64,000 nucleotides of DNA from Phormidium tenue FACHB-886 (GTDB lineage: Bacteria; Cyanobacteriota; Cyanobacteriia; Elainellales; Elainellaceae), in contig NZ_JACXWX010000002.1 in the NCBI RefSeq assembly GCF_014764505.1, positions 62,001 to 126,000 of the forward strand, given 5' to 3'. Numbering within the stretch: position 1 is the first letter of the stretch; each line of letters starts with the position of its first letter. The translations under genes and the position numbers were made by a program. Below the pieces are notes generated by a model. It was not told the origin of the DNA. It did no database searches and saw nothing but the letters and a program-made list of their open reading frames with translations. This document shows positions 1-8,928 of the stretch, piece after piece.

Positions 1-1
1 A

Positions 2-751
2 CAGGCAAGCATTTGGCAAGGCGGTGGGCTGGCAGGCGATCGGGAGTTTGCGCTGGTTGATGCGACCGGCAAATTTGTCAACGCCAAGCGCACTGCCGAA
101 ATTCAGAAGATTCGATCAACGTTTGATCTCTCTACTCGCATAGTAACGTTGGAAGATAAGGGCAAACCTGTCTCCTTCCATTTGGACTATGGTCGCTCTG
201 GTTTAGAAGCCTGGTTTAGCCAATATTTTGGTTTTTCAGTGTCGCTGGTGCAAGATCGCGATATGGGTTTTCCGGACGACACAAATGCTTCCGGTCCTAC
301 GATTGTCAGCCTTGCCACCTTAGAGCTGGTGGCTGAATGGTTTGGGATTAGCCTGGATGAGACGCGCTGCCGCTTCCGGACAAATCTAGAAATTGTAGAC
401 ACTGACCCCTTCTGGGAAGACCAGCTCTATACTGCTGCCGGAGAGCCGATCCCCTTCCAGATTGGCGATGTCAATTTCACCAGCAGCAACCCTTGCTCGC
501 GCTGCGTAGTACCCACCCGCCACTCCCGAACTGGCGAACGCACCCCCGACTTTCAAAAGATTCTTAGCGCCAAACGAGCTAAAACTCTGCCGCCAGCCGT
601 GCCGCGGTCGCTATTCAACTCTTTCTACCGATTAACGCTCAATACTAATATTGCGCCTTCGGAAGCCGGAAAAGTAATGCAGGTGGGCGATCAGGTCAGC
701 GTAACCCCATTACCGAGCGATAGTGGGGTTCCATCTGTTGCAAGGTCTTAG
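2..751 (+). CDS. MOSC domain protein, 5' end cut by window
   Basis: The reading frame is open from base 2, so the start lies outside the window; about 249 residues remain. The first visible residues (GDREFALVDATGKFVNAKR) fit the N-terminal beta-barrel of YcbX/mARC-type MOSC proteins. Further on, NPCSRCVVPTRHSRTGE is the conserved cysteine-containing MOSC core. MOSC proteins bind molybdenum cofactor through a cysteine and act in sulfur transfer or reduction of N-hydroxylated compounds; the substrate here is unknown. An internal TTG at 149 could be taken for a start, but the family-typical residues upstream argue against that. The last 56 bases overlap the 3' end of the convergent amidohydrolase gene. 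Confidence 0.88.
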   Translation, partial: QASIWQGGGLAGDREFALVDATGKFVNAKRTAEIQKIRSTFDLSTRIVTLEDKGKPVSFHLDYGRSGLEAWFSQYFGFSVSLVQDRDMGFPDDTNASGPTIVSLATLELVAEWFGISLDETRCRFRTNLEIVDTDPFWEDQLYTAAGEPIPFQIGDVNFTSSNPCSRCVVPTRHSRTGERTPDFQKILSAKRAKTLPPAVPRSLFNSFYRLTLNTNIAPSEAGKVMQVGDQVSVTPLPSDSGVPSVARS

Positions 752-2090
752 AAGGGGGCTGGTGATACTGGCTCTGCTCCAATAGGTTTTGCCGCAACGT
801 ATCCACATCGATCGTTGTCAGTTTGCCTTGGGCGATCGTCTGCTTACCGTTTACCCAAGCACAGTCTACGGCTTGAGTCGGACGACCCAGCACTAGCAAG
901 CCGATGGGGTCAGTGCGAGGCAGCAGCGACAGATTGGTCAAGTCGTACAGCACTAGGTCGGCTTTTTTGCCCACGGTTAGCGTTCCTAATTCTTCCGCTA
1001 GCCCCAGTCCGGTTGCACCCCCCAGCGATGCCATCTCGATTGCCTGTCGGGGTGTGATCCAGTGGCGGTAGTCAAAATCGGTAACATTGTGCAGAATAGA
1101 GCCGATCTTAATCGCCTCTAGCAAGTCTTGCGAATCATTGCTGGCGGCTCCATCGCAGCCAAATGACACATTTACGCCCGCCTGTCGATACTGCAGCAGT
1201 GGGGCAATGCCGCTGCCCAAGCGCAAATTACTGAGGGGATTGTGAACCACTGTCGATCGGGTGGCTGCCAGCAGCGTAATGTCATCATCATTTAGCCAAA
1301 CGCAGTGCGCCAGCGAAGTGCGCGCTCCCAAGAAGCCTAGCCGTTTGAGGTACTCCACAGCGCTGCAGCCGTATTGCTCTTCTGCCAGCAGCTTTTGGGC
1401 ACGGCTCTCTAGCAGGTGAGTATGCCGACAGAGCGAGTGGCGATCGCTGAACTCTACACAGCCTTCTAACATGTCATCTGAGCAGAGCTGCGCCCCTGTG
1501 GGAGCAACCATCAGGTAGATCCCTGCTTCGGGCTGATGAAATTTCTCGACCGCTTGCTGCAGCATTGCTAAAGTTTCTTCGGCGCTGTGCAGGTATGGCT
1601 CGTACTGCATCTCGTGTCCCCCCGTTGGGACGCTGGCAGGCAAAGTCTTATCTTGAATCAGCGGGGCAACAAACGCCCGAATGCCAATATCCCGATAGGC
1701 GCTCACGGCAGCGGCGATCGTTTCCATCTCCTGCCCCGGAATCAACGGCAAGTGATCGACCACACAGGTCCCCCCCGACAGCAGCGTCTCGGCAGCAGTG
1801 TGTAGCGCGCTTAGATAGATTTGCTCAGGCTTAAACTTAGAGTCATAAAGCTCGGCCAGCCACAGCTCTAAGGGCAAAGGCGAAATTAGCCCCCGCTGCC
1901 ACATTTCAGACGAATGCGTATGAGCATTCACAAACCCGGGCAGCAGCAGCTTTTGATTTGCCTCAATAACTGTGCCAATCGGCTCTAGATAGGCAGCAAT
2001 GGCGCTGATGCGATCGCCTTCGATCTGCACATCTACTGTTTCGTATCCTTGAGCTTGGGCAACTAAAGCGCCGCGAATCGTATATTGCAC
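696..2090 (-). CDS. amidohydrolase family protein (aminohydrolase/deaminase type)
   Basis: 464 residues with a GTG start. It shows the metal-dependent amidohydrolase pattern. The N-terminal composite beta domain leads into LLLPGFVNAHTHSSE, whose HTH is the first metal motif. VVDHLP, HTHLLES and LAHCVW follow with further histidines, and FGCDGAASNDSQ supplies the late aspartate. This arrangement matches the cytosine/guanine deaminase, TrzN/AtzB and SsnA group, so it probably deaminates a purine, pyrimidine or related N-heterocycle. The exact substrate cannot be read from sequence. It lies tail to tail with the MOSC gene, overlapping by 56 bases. Two tandem 17-bp repeats sit 80-113 bases upstream of its start. 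Confidence 0.88.
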   Translation of the reverse strand: MQYTIRGALVAQAQGYETVDVQIEGDRISAIAAYLEPIGTVIEANQKLLLPGFVNAHTHSSEMWQRGLISPLPLELWLAELYDSKFKPEQIYLSALHTAAETLLSGGTCVVDHLPLIPGQEMETIAAAVSAYRDIGIRAFVAPLIQDKTLPASVPTGGHEMQYEPYLHSAEETLAMLQQAVEKFHQPEAGIYLMVAPTGAQLCSDDMLEGCVEFSDRHSLCRHTHLLESRAQKLLAEEQYGCSAVEYLKRLGFLGARTSLAHCVWLNDDDITLLAATRSTVVHNPLSNLRLGSGIAPLLQYRQAGVNVSFGCDGAASNDSQDLLEAIKIGSILHNVTDFDYRHWITPRQAIEMASLGGATGLGLAEELGTLTVGKKADLVLYDLTNLSLLPRTDPIGLLVLGRPTQAVDCAWVNGKQTIAQGKLTTIDVDTLRQNLLEQSQYHQPPSKTLQQMEPHYRSVMGLR

Positions 2091-2409
2091 CGTTTTGAAT
2101 CCTTCTTGCTTTAACAGCAGACTATGAGCAGCGGACAGGTAGAAGGGGCTCGTAGGCTAGAAGCCTTGTCTTAACCTTCGAAGGCTCTTAACCTTTGAAG
2201 GCTTAGACTTCGAATAAACTCTCCAAGCGCTTAAAACTGTAAACCTCGAAATTTGCGCTGCAGGTGGGGAGCTTCTCAACTTTTGCCTCAAGCAAAAGTT
2301 ATTCCCTCAAAAACTCAACTTTGGGTTGCGCTAAACACACATTATCTTAAAATTCTATAGACTTCTTTGCTAGTTCTTCTGTAGCCTTTACTTCGGAGCG
2401 AATGCGATC
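2091..2409. other. intergenic region between divergent genes
   Basis: No convincing gene. It contains the tandem repeat at 2170-2203 and a small hairpin (arms 2278-2286 and 2292-2300, loop CTCAA) without a T-run. It should hold promoters for the amidohydrolase (minus) and the RidA gene (plus), but I cannot place -10/-35 boxes with confidence. Confidence 0.5.
2170..2203. repeat. two tandem 17-bp direct repeats
   Basis: CTTAACCTTCGAAGGCT (2170-2186) is followed immediately by a copy with one substitution (2187-2203). Each unit contains a palindromic AGCCTTCGAAGGCT-like core. The position upstream of the amidohydrolase start would suit an operator, but there is no direct evidence of protein binding. 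Confidence 0.7.
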
Positions 2410-2799
2410 GTGTTTGAACGTCTTACCCTGCCTGATAATTTGTTGAATCCAGTATCGCCTTACTGTCACGCAGTCAGAGCGGGAGATTTTCTGTTTGTTA
2501 CTGGGCAGCTTGCCCAAGACCCTGACACAGGAATCATCAACCTTGGCTCCATTGAAGAGCAGACCCATCGCGTTCTGCAAAATCTAAAGCTAGTGCTCGA
2601 ACACTGCGGCTCTAGCTTTGATCGCATCACCATGGCGCGCATTTTTCTCACAGATATTCGTGATATCCAAACGGTTAATGAGATCTACCGCTCTTATTTC
2701 CAGCCCAATGAGCTACCCGGACGCACCACGATTGGCGTCACCGGATTGGCAGGACTAGGTGATATTGAAATTGATTTGATCGCCTATTTGGGAGATTAG
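2410..2799 (+). CDS. RidA/YjgF family protein
   Basis: 129 residues with a GTG start. The sequence follows the RidA (YjgF/YER057c/UK114) family end to end. It has the N-terminal SPYCHAVRAGDFLFVTGQ segment, QTHRVLQNLKLVLE in the middle and PGRTTIGVTGL near the C-terminus, where the arginine that binds the substrate carboxylate sits. RidA enzymes hydrolyse reactive enamine/imine intermediates released by PLP enzymes; other family members have different or unknown roles. The length is normal for the family. It precedes the HicB-like gene by 65 bases and could share its transcript. Confidence 0.9.
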   Translation: MFERLTLPDNLLNPVSPYCHAVRAGDFLFVTGQLAQDPDTGIINLGSIEEQTHRVLQNLKLVLEHCGSSFDRITMARIFLTDIRDIQTVNEIYRSYFQPNELPGRTTIGVTGLAGLGDIEIDLIAYLGD

Positions 2800-2864
2800 C
2801 TGTAGCTGCTCAAGATGGCATCATCAAAAGGGTAATGTGACGATCGCCCTAGAGGAATTTTTAG

Positions 2865-3050
2865 ATGCAATATCAAGTCTTTGTTCAGAATCCAGCAGAG
2901 CAGCATTTTGTGGCTTCAATTGTCGGAATGCCGCATTTGACCGTCGAGGGGAAGAGCGAGGAGGAGGCGATCGCCAAGGCAAAAACCGCCTTGGAAATCC
3001 AGCTTGCCAAAGGTAAGTTCGTCACGATTGAGGTGGATTCAGACGGGTAG
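2865..3050 (+). CDS. small HicB-like protein (orphan antitoxin fold)
   Basis: 61 residues starting at an ATG preceded by AGAGGA at 2851-2856. The beginning (YQVFVQNPAEQHFVASIVGMP) and the SEEEAIAKAKTALE helix resemble the partial RNase-H-like fold of HicB antitoxins and the related UPF0150 group. No C-terminal DNA-binding domain is present, and no HicA toxin gene lies on either side, so it is an orphan. Short orphan HicB-like proteins are common in cyanobacteria and their role is generally unknown. A strong terminator begins 27 bases after the stop. Confidence 0.75.
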   Translation: MQYQVFVQNPAEQHFVASIVGMPHLTVEGKSEEEAIAKAKTALEIQLAKGKFVTIEVDSDG

Positions 3051-3077
3051 TTAATTTCTGGGTCACTTACTTCCTTA

Positions 3078-3115
3078 AAACAAACTCCCCCGCCGCAAGG
3101 TGGGGGAGTTTGTTT
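3078..3115. terminator. bidirectional intrinsic terminator
   Basis: Perfect 14-bp inverted repeat (3078-3091 and 3102-3115) with a 10-base loop. The G/C block is next to the loop and A/T-rich flanks give a T-run on both strands. It lies between the convergent HicB-like gene and psaB, so it can terminate both. Confidence 0.9.
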
Positions 3116-3138
3116 AGTTAGCTAGAGTTGTTCGCCTA

Positions 3139-5367
3139 TCAACCGTATCGGCTTGCTGTTGAAGCAATCAAGAACGCTGCGTAAGTCAAGATGTAACCCA
3201 CCGTGAAGTGAGCCAGACCCACCAAGCGACCTTGAACGATCGACATTGCCACCGGCTTGTCTTTCCAGCGCACCAGGTTTGCCAATGGTGTACGCTCGTG
3301 TGCCCAAACCAGGGTCTCGATCAGCTCTTGCCAGTAACCGCGCCAGCTAATCAAGAACATGAAGCCCGTTGCCCAGACTAAGTGCCCGAACAGGAACATC
3401 CATGCCCAGACCGCCAAGTTGTTCATGCCATACGGGTTGTAGCCGTTGATCAACTGCGCCGAGTTGAGCCACAGGTAGTCACGCAGCCAGCCCATGATTG
3501 TCACAGAAGACTCATTAAACTGAGCCACGTTGCCGCTCCAAACGCCCAGGTGCTTCCAATGCCAGTAGAAAGTAACCCAGCCGATCGTATTCAGCATCCA
3601 GAACATTGCCAGGTAGAACGAATCCCAAGCAGAGATATCGCACGTACCGCCACGACCCGGACCATCACAAGGGAAAGTGTAGCCGAAGTCTTTCTTGTCA
3701 GGCATCAGCTTCGAGCCGCGAGCATCCAACGCACCTTTGACCAAAATCAAAGTGGTGGTGTGCAGACCCAGAGCGATCGCATGGTGAACCAGGAAGTCTC
3801 CAGGTCCAATGGTCAAGAATAGCGAGTTCTTGTTGTTGTTGATAGCATCCAACCAGCCACCCAACCAGACGTTTCCGTGGTTCGGCCAAGCGGTGGAAGC
3901 CAAGCTGTCCGGATTCGATAGCAGTGTATCAAAGCCGTACAGCACCTTCCCGTGAGCTGCTTGAATGAACTGTGCAAACACAGGCTCAATCAAGATCTGC
4001 TTTTCAGGCGTACCAAAGGCTTGCACTACATCGTTGTGAACGTAGATTCCCAGCGTGTGGAAGCCCAGGAACAGAGACACCCAGCTCAGGTGAGAGATGA
4101 TTGCCTCTTTGTGGTTCAGAACGCGATCTAAGACGTTGCCCTTGTTCAGAGTTGGGTCATAGTCGCGCACCCAGAAGATAGCGCCGTGAGCAAACGCACC
4201 CACCATCAAGAAACCGGCGATGTATTGGTGGTGAGTATATAGCGCCGCCTGCGTGGTGTAGTCACGCGCCATAAAAGCATAAGGCGGCAGCGAGTACATG
4301 TGCTGAGCGACCAGCGAGGTAATAACACCCAGAGCAGCTAGGTGAATCCCCAACTGGAAGTGCAACGAGTTGTTGTAGGTGTCATACAGCCCTTGGTGCG
4401 GCAGGTTGAACTGACCTTCACTCCGAGAGCTAAGCAGACCTTTCTTGGAATCCAGCATCTCTTTAATGCTGTGACCGATTCCAAAGTTGGTGCGGTACAT
4501 GTGACCCGCAACGATGAAGAGGACAGCGATCGCCAAGTGGTGATGCGCGATATCCGTTAGCCACAGGGACTCAGTTTGGGGATGGAAGCCACCCAAGAAG
4601 GTGAGGATAGCAGTTCCAGCGCCTTGAGCCGTACCATACAGGTGATCAGGGGTATCCGGGTTAGCGGCATATGCACCCCAGTTGCCTGTGAAGAAGGGAG
4701 CCAATCCTTCCGGATGAGGCTTCACCGACAGGAAGTTATCCCAGCCGACGTGGATTCCACGAGACTCGGGGATTGCTACGTGAACCAGGTGACCCGTCCA
4801 AGCCAAAGCGCTAACGCCAAACAGACCTGCCAGGTGGTGGTTCAAACGCGATTCAGCGTTCTTGAACCAAGACAAGCTGGGGCGGAACTTGGGCTGGAGG
4901 TGCAGCCAGCCGGCAAACAGCATCACGGCTGCCAGGATTAGCAGGAAGATCGACCCTTGGTACAGCTCGCCATTGGTCCGCATTCCGATCGTGTACCACC
5001 AGTGGTAGATACCCGAATAGGTGATGTTGACGGGGTTAGATGCCCCTGCACGGGTAAAGGCATCTACAGCGGCTTGACCAAAGTGGGGATCCCAAATCGC
5101 ATGGGCGATCGGGCGAACATTCAGCGGATCTTTGATCCACTGCTCAAAGTTACCTTGCCAAGCGACGTGGAAGAGGTTGCCCGAAGTCCAGAGGAAGATG
5201 ATCGCTAGATGACCGAAGTGAGAAGCAAAAATCTTTTGATAAAGATTCTCTTCTGTCATGCCATCGTGGCTTTCAAAGTCGTGGGCTGTGGCAATCCCAT
5301 ACCAGAGCCGACGTGTTGTCGGATCTTGCGCCAAAGCTTGGCTAAATTTGGGGAATTTTGTTGCCAT
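3139..5367 (-). CDS. psaB: photosystem I P700 apoprotein A2
   Basis: 742 residues, full length for PsaB. It forms, with PsaA, the reaction-centre heterodimer in the thylakoid membrane that binds P700, the A0/A1 electron carriers and most core chlorophylls. The sequence begins [20 protein letters not shown], typical for PsaB. It has eleven expected membrane helices, many of them histidine-rich (for example [10 protein letters not shown]). The [12 protein letters not shown] motif carries Cys567 and Cys576, two of the four ligands of the interpolypeptide 4Fe-4S cluster FX. The start is an ATG with AGGA upstream. It lies downstream of psaA with a 150-base gap, the normal psaAB order. The product appears unbroken. 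Confidence 0.99.
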   Translation of the reverse strand: MATKFPKFSQALAQDPTTRRLWYGIATAHDFESHDGMTEENLYQKIFASHFGHLAIIFLWTSGNLFHVAWQGNFEQWIKDPLNVRPIAHAIWDPHFGQAAVDAFTRAGASNPVNITYSGIYHWWYTIGMRTNGELYQGSIFLLILAAVMLFAGWLHLQPKFRPSLSWFKNAESRLNHHLAGLFGVSALAWTGHLVHVAIPESRGIHVGWDNFLSVKPHPEGLAPFFTGNWGAYAANPDTPDHLYGTAQGAGTAILTFLGGFHPQTESLWLTDIAHHHLAIAVLFIVAGHMYRTNFGIGHSIKEMLDSKKGLLSSRSEGQFNLPHQGLYDTYNNSLHFQLGIHLAALGVITSLVAQHMYSLPPYAFMARDYTTQAALYTHHQYIAGFLMVGAFAHGAIFWVRDYDPTLNKGNVLDRVLNHKEAIISHLSWVSLFLGFHTLGIYVHNDVVQAFGTPEKQILIEPVFAQFIQAAHGKVLYGFDTLLSNPDSLASTAWPNHGNVWLGGWLDAINNNKNSLFLTIGPGDFLVHHAIALGLHTTTLILVKGALDARGSKLMPDKKDFGYTFPCDGPGRGGTCDISAWDSFYLAMFWMLNTIGWVTFYWHWKHLGVWSGNVAQFNESSVTIMGWLRDYLWLNSAQLINGYNPYGMNNLAVWAWMFLFGHLVWATGFMFLISWRGYWQELIETLVWAHERTPLANLVRWKDKPVAMSIVQGRLVGLAHFTVGYILTYAAFLIASTASRYG

Positions 5368-5434
5368 AAGTCCTAATTGAAGTTCTCAATTAGCTATCAG
5401 CTTTTTGCTATACGCCTCCAGTGTACTGGTTTGG

Positions 5435-5473
5435 GGATTGTTTTTCAGACGTTTTATGTCCGAAAAACAATCC
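5435..5473 (-). promoter_or_regulatory. 16-bp hairpin between psaA and psaB
   Basis: Arms at 5435-5450 and 5458-5473 pair over 16 bases with a single mismatch (a possible G-U pair), around a 7-base loop. On the psaAB transcript this sits in the 150-base spacer, 45 bases after the psaA stop. It has no long T-run, so a role as mRNA stabiliser, processing site or partial attenuator is more likely than full termination. This function is inferred. Confidence 0.7.
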
Positions 5474-5517
5474 AGAGAATCCAGTTGCCTAGAGAGAAAA
5501 CCAGCTTTCAGCCAACG

Positions 5518-7785
5518 CTAGCCTACTGAAATGATCCGAGCTAGGAAGAATGCCCACGTAGTGACAATTCCTCCCAACAGGTAGTGAGCGACACCAACAG
5601 CACGACCTTGGATAATGCTAAGGGCGCGAGGCTGGATGGAAGGAGCCACCCGCAGCTTGTTGTGTGCCCAGACAATCGACTCAATCAGCTCTTGCCAGTA
5701 GCCGCGACCGCTGAACAAGAACATGAGGCTAAATGCCCAAACAAAGTGAGCGCCCAAGAACAGCAGACCGTAAGCTGACAGCGCTGAACCGTAGGAGTTA
5801 ATCACCTGAGCGGCTTGTGCCCACAGGAAGTCCCGTAGCCAGCCGTTGATAGTGATAGCGCTTTGAGCAAAGTTGCCGCCTGTAATGTGGGACACTGTGC
5901 CATCTGAACCGACTGTACCCCAAACATCTGACTGCATCTTCCAGCTGAAGTGGAAAATCGCAACCGATAGAGCGTTGTACATCCAGAACAGACCCAGGAA
6001 GACGTGGTCCCAACCAGACACCTGGCAGGTGCCACCCCGACCCGGACCATCGCAAGGGAAACGAAAGCCCAGGTTAGCCTTGTCTGGAATCAAACGAGAG
6101 CTACGGGCAAACAGGACACCCTTCAGCAGGATCAGCACCGTTACGTGGATCGTGAAGGCGTGGATATGGTGAACCATGAAGTCTGCCGTGCCCAGGGCGA
6201 TCGGCATCATGGCAACCTTACCGCCAACTGCTACCGCACCACCGCCAAAGGCAAAGCTAGCAGGAGCAGTCGCGTTCGGAGCCGTAGCCCCAGGAGCAAG
6301 CGAGTGCAGGTTTTGTATCCATTGAGCAAACACAGGCTGGAGCTGAATCGCCGTATCCGAGAACATGTCTTGGGGGCGACCCAATGCCCGCATCGTGTCG
6401 TTGTGAACGTATAGCCCAAAGCTGTGGAAGCCCAGGAAAATACATACCCAGTTGAGGTGCGAGATGATGGCATCCCGGTGGCGAATGACTCGATCGAGCA
6501 AGTTGTTAGCGTTTCTAGCAGGATCGTAGTCACGCACCATGAAGATCGAAGCGTGAGCACCAGCCCCCACAATAAAGAAACCACCAATCCACATGTGATG
6601 CGTAAAGATTGACAGCTGCGTCGGGTAATCCGTCGCTAAGTAGGGGTAGGGCGGCATCGCATACATGTGCTGCGCCACAATGATGGAGACCGAACCTAGC
6701 ATTGCCAAGTTGATTGCCAACTGTGCGTGCCAGGAAGTGATCAAATTGTCATAGAGACCTTTGTGGCCTTCACCTGTAAACGGACCTTTGTGAGCATCGT
6801 GGATCTCACGAATGCTGTGACCGATGCCCCAGTTCGTGCGGTACATGTGACCAGCAACGATGAACAGCACCGCCAATGCCAAGTGGTGATGAGCCGTGTC
6901 CGACAGCCAGAGACCGCCAGTCACAGGGTTCAACCCACCCTTAAAGGTCAGGAAGTCAGCGTACTGACCCCAGTTGAGCGTGAAGAAGGGAATTATGCCG
7001 CTCGGGAAGCCCCAATCCACACTGGGATAGAGGTCTTTCATTAGGCTGGGATTGAGAATGAACTCATGCGGCAAGGGGATCTTGTCGGGCGAGACACCTG
7101 CATCCAGCAGTTTATTAATTGGCAGCGAGACATGGATTTGGTGACCTGCCCAAGAGAGGCAGCCCAAACCCAGCAAGCCTGCCAGGTGGTGGTTCAGCAT
7201 GGATTCCGCATTTTGGAACCACTCTAGCTTCGGAGCGCGTTTGTGGTAGTGGAACCAGCCTGCAAACAGCATCAAGCCAGCCATGACTAAGCCGCCGATC
7301 GCCGTTGCATATAGTTGTGTTGTGGTTGTGATGCCGGAAGCGCGCCAGATTTGGAAGAATCCAGAGGTGATCTGGATACCGTGGAAACCACCGCCTACAT
7401 CTGCATTCAAAATTTCTTGACCAACGATGGGCCAAACCACCTGAGCGCTCGGTTTGATCGCCAGGGGGTTAGCCAGCCAAGCTTCGTAGTTTGAAAACTT
7501 AGCGCCGTGGAAATACATGCCGCTCAGCCAAATAAAGATGACGGCAAGATGACCAAAATGGGCGCTGAAGATTTTTCGAGATATATCTTCTAGATCACTG
7601 GTATGGCTATCAAAATCGTGAGCGTCGGCGTGGAGGTTCCAGATCCAGGTCGTCGTCTTCGGACCCTTAGACAGGGTTCGATCGAAGTGCCCCGGCTGCG
7701 ACCACTTCTGGAAAGAAGTAGGCGTAGGGTCTTTATCGACCACGACTCTCACCTTATCCGACTGCCCCCGTGGGGTAGTTGTCAT
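5518..7785 (-). CDS. psaA: photosystem I P700 apoprotein A1
   Basis: 755 residues, full length. PsaA pairs with PsaB to bind P700 and the early electron acceptors of photosystem I. It begins [20 protein letters not shown] as in other cyanobacterial PsaA proteins and keeps the histidine-rich helices. The FX-binding motif [12 protein letters not shown] has Cys578 and Cys587. The ATG is preceded by a good GAGGAGAG site. A Gly/Ala-rich stretch ([13 protein letters not shown]) in the lumenal-side region varies naturally between species. I see no features that clearly mark a far-red-light paralogue, though alignment would be needed to exclude one. It is the first gene of the psaAB unit. Confidence 0.99.
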   Translation of the reverse strand: MTTTPRGQSDKVRVVVDKDPTPTSFQKWSQPGHFDRTLSKGPKTTTWIWNLHADAHDFDSHTSDLEDISRKIFSAHFGHLAVIFIWLSGMYFHGAKFSNYEAWLANPLAIKPSAQVVWPIVGQEILNADVGGGFHGIQITSGFFQIWRASGITTTTQLYATAIGGLVMAGLMLFAGWFHYHKRAPKLEWFQNAESMLNHHLAGLLGLGCLSWAGHQIHVSLPINKLLDAGVSPDKIPLPHEFILNPSLMKDLYPSVDWGFPSGIIPFFTLNWGQYADFLTFKGGLNPVTGGLWLSDTAHHHLALAVLFIVAGHMYRTNWGIGHSIREIHDAHKGPFTGEGHKGLYDNLITSWHAQLAINLAMLGSVSIIVAQHMYAMPPYPYLATDYPTQLSIFTHHMWIGGFFIVGAGAHASIFMVRDYDPARNANNLLDRVIRHRDAIISHLNWVCIFLGFHSFGLYVHNDTMRALGRPQDMFSDTAIQLQPVFAQWIQNLHSLAPGATAPNATAPASFAFGGGAVAVGGKVAMMPIALGTADFMVHHIHAFTIHVTVLILLKGVLFARSSRLIPDKANLGFRFPCDGPGRGGTCQVSGWDHVFLGLFWMYNALSVAIFHFSWKMQSDVWGTVGSDGTVSHITGGNFAQSAITINGWLRDFLWAQAAQVINSYGSALSAYGLLFLGAHFVWAFSLMFLFSGRGYWQELIESIVWAHNKLRVAPSIQPRALSIIQGRAVGVAHYLLGGIVTTWAFFLARIISVG

Positions 7786-8928
7786 TCGAGACTCTCCTCT
7801 CTCTAGACAAGGAAACGAGTTTACTACCTACCCAAAGCCAACGACAGTCTCTACGTCCTAAGCATCTTATGGAGGATGGCACTGAACAGAACTCGGCGAC
7901 TCCAGATCCGGGGAAGCGTCAAAACCAGCCCGAAGCCAACCGTAGCTCTAGAAGAGACCTGCCGCGATCGCTGTTCAGTCTGATTAAGAAACCAGCAGAC
8001 CAGTCCATGGACTAGTTCAAAACAGCAGTGCGACTTGGGAGGTACTGACGAGCATTATAGAACTCTATTTCGCCCCTCTTTTAAGCAGGTTAACAATAAT
8101 TCAAAATCAGAATGCTTGATTTGTCTGGATTTGAAGGGCACGTATCAGCAAAAGAAATACTCAATATTGAAGAAGTGTTACAAATCGAAATCTTCAATGC
8201 ATTTCATTGAAAAGCAATCAAAATTATTATGCTTAATTGAAATGCTCGAAAAAGCAATAAAAATTAAAAATATTCTCAGAGGCTGTTTAAGAATTGGCTG
8301 ATGTCCTAGCATTGGCTCCAAATCTCCCATTTTGCGAGCTTTAGGAGCAGTCTCACGCATTGCTCAACATTGCTTGTTCAATGTTGCTTCGGCGTTCGTT
8401 TGGTGCTATGGAAACTCTGGAGCAAAACCCATATCAGAGTTTATCCTCCATAACACGCTCAGAGCAGTAGTCTGTTCTTTCAGCGGCAGAAAGGATGGTG
8501 TAGAGGTGTAAGTGAGACCAGAAAACATCTACCACCTAGTATTACTTGTATTACCCGGCAATACATAGATACACCGGTCTGAAAGTAGCGCGTTCGCCTT
8601 AAAACTGTGGAAGAGAGGGTATTCCTTATCCTATAAAGCTATTTATTGTCAATAATTGCAGAGTTAATAGGTCAGCTTTAATTTTCTTGCGGTGAAGCAT
8701 AGAAGGTTGAAATTCCAATAGTTGCTGATCTACTTCTACTGCAGGTTGGTTTAGGCAGAACTGCCACAGTTTGTATTTAGAGAAGTGGAGGAGCAACGTA
8801 TAAAACAAGCAGCGAAAATAAAGCTTCTCCTGCGGTCTGACGCGATTGTCCCTGGAATTTGATATCGTTCCTTTTGGATAGATTTTTTCTGACTGCTGGA
8901 AGAATGCGCTCGCGCAGGAGAAAAGAAC
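7786..8928. other. long intergenic region upstream of psaA
   Basis: About 1.14 kb without a convincing gene. It must contain the psaA promoter and leader (minus strand) and the promoter of the lipoprotein gene (plus strand). 8080-8280 is strongly AT-rich. A short hairpin lies at 8365-8386 (8-bp arms, loop CTTGTT). A plus-strand frame at 7869-8015 would give a 48-residue basic peptide starting MEDGTEQNS, but I cannot support it as a gene. I could not place the light-responsive elements known upstream of psaA in other cyanobacteria. Confidence 0.55.

Noticed and set aside
3139-7785. Several long antisense frames within psaA and psaB
   Set aside because: They are codon-bias shadows of highly conserved genes with no family resemblance of their own.
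7869-8015. 48-residue frame upstream of psaA (MEDGTEQNS...)
   Set aside because: Hydrophilic, no recognised family, weak start context; it lies in the psaA leader region. Kept only as a remark.
8035-8301. 88-residue Lys-rich frame in the AT-rich block
   Set aside because: Composition follows the AT-rich DNA, and there is no start signal or family resemblance.
8279-8305. GAGGCTGTTTAAG string as an insertion-sequence terminus
   Set aside because: No partner inverted repeat or transposase sequence could be found; a single short match is not enough.
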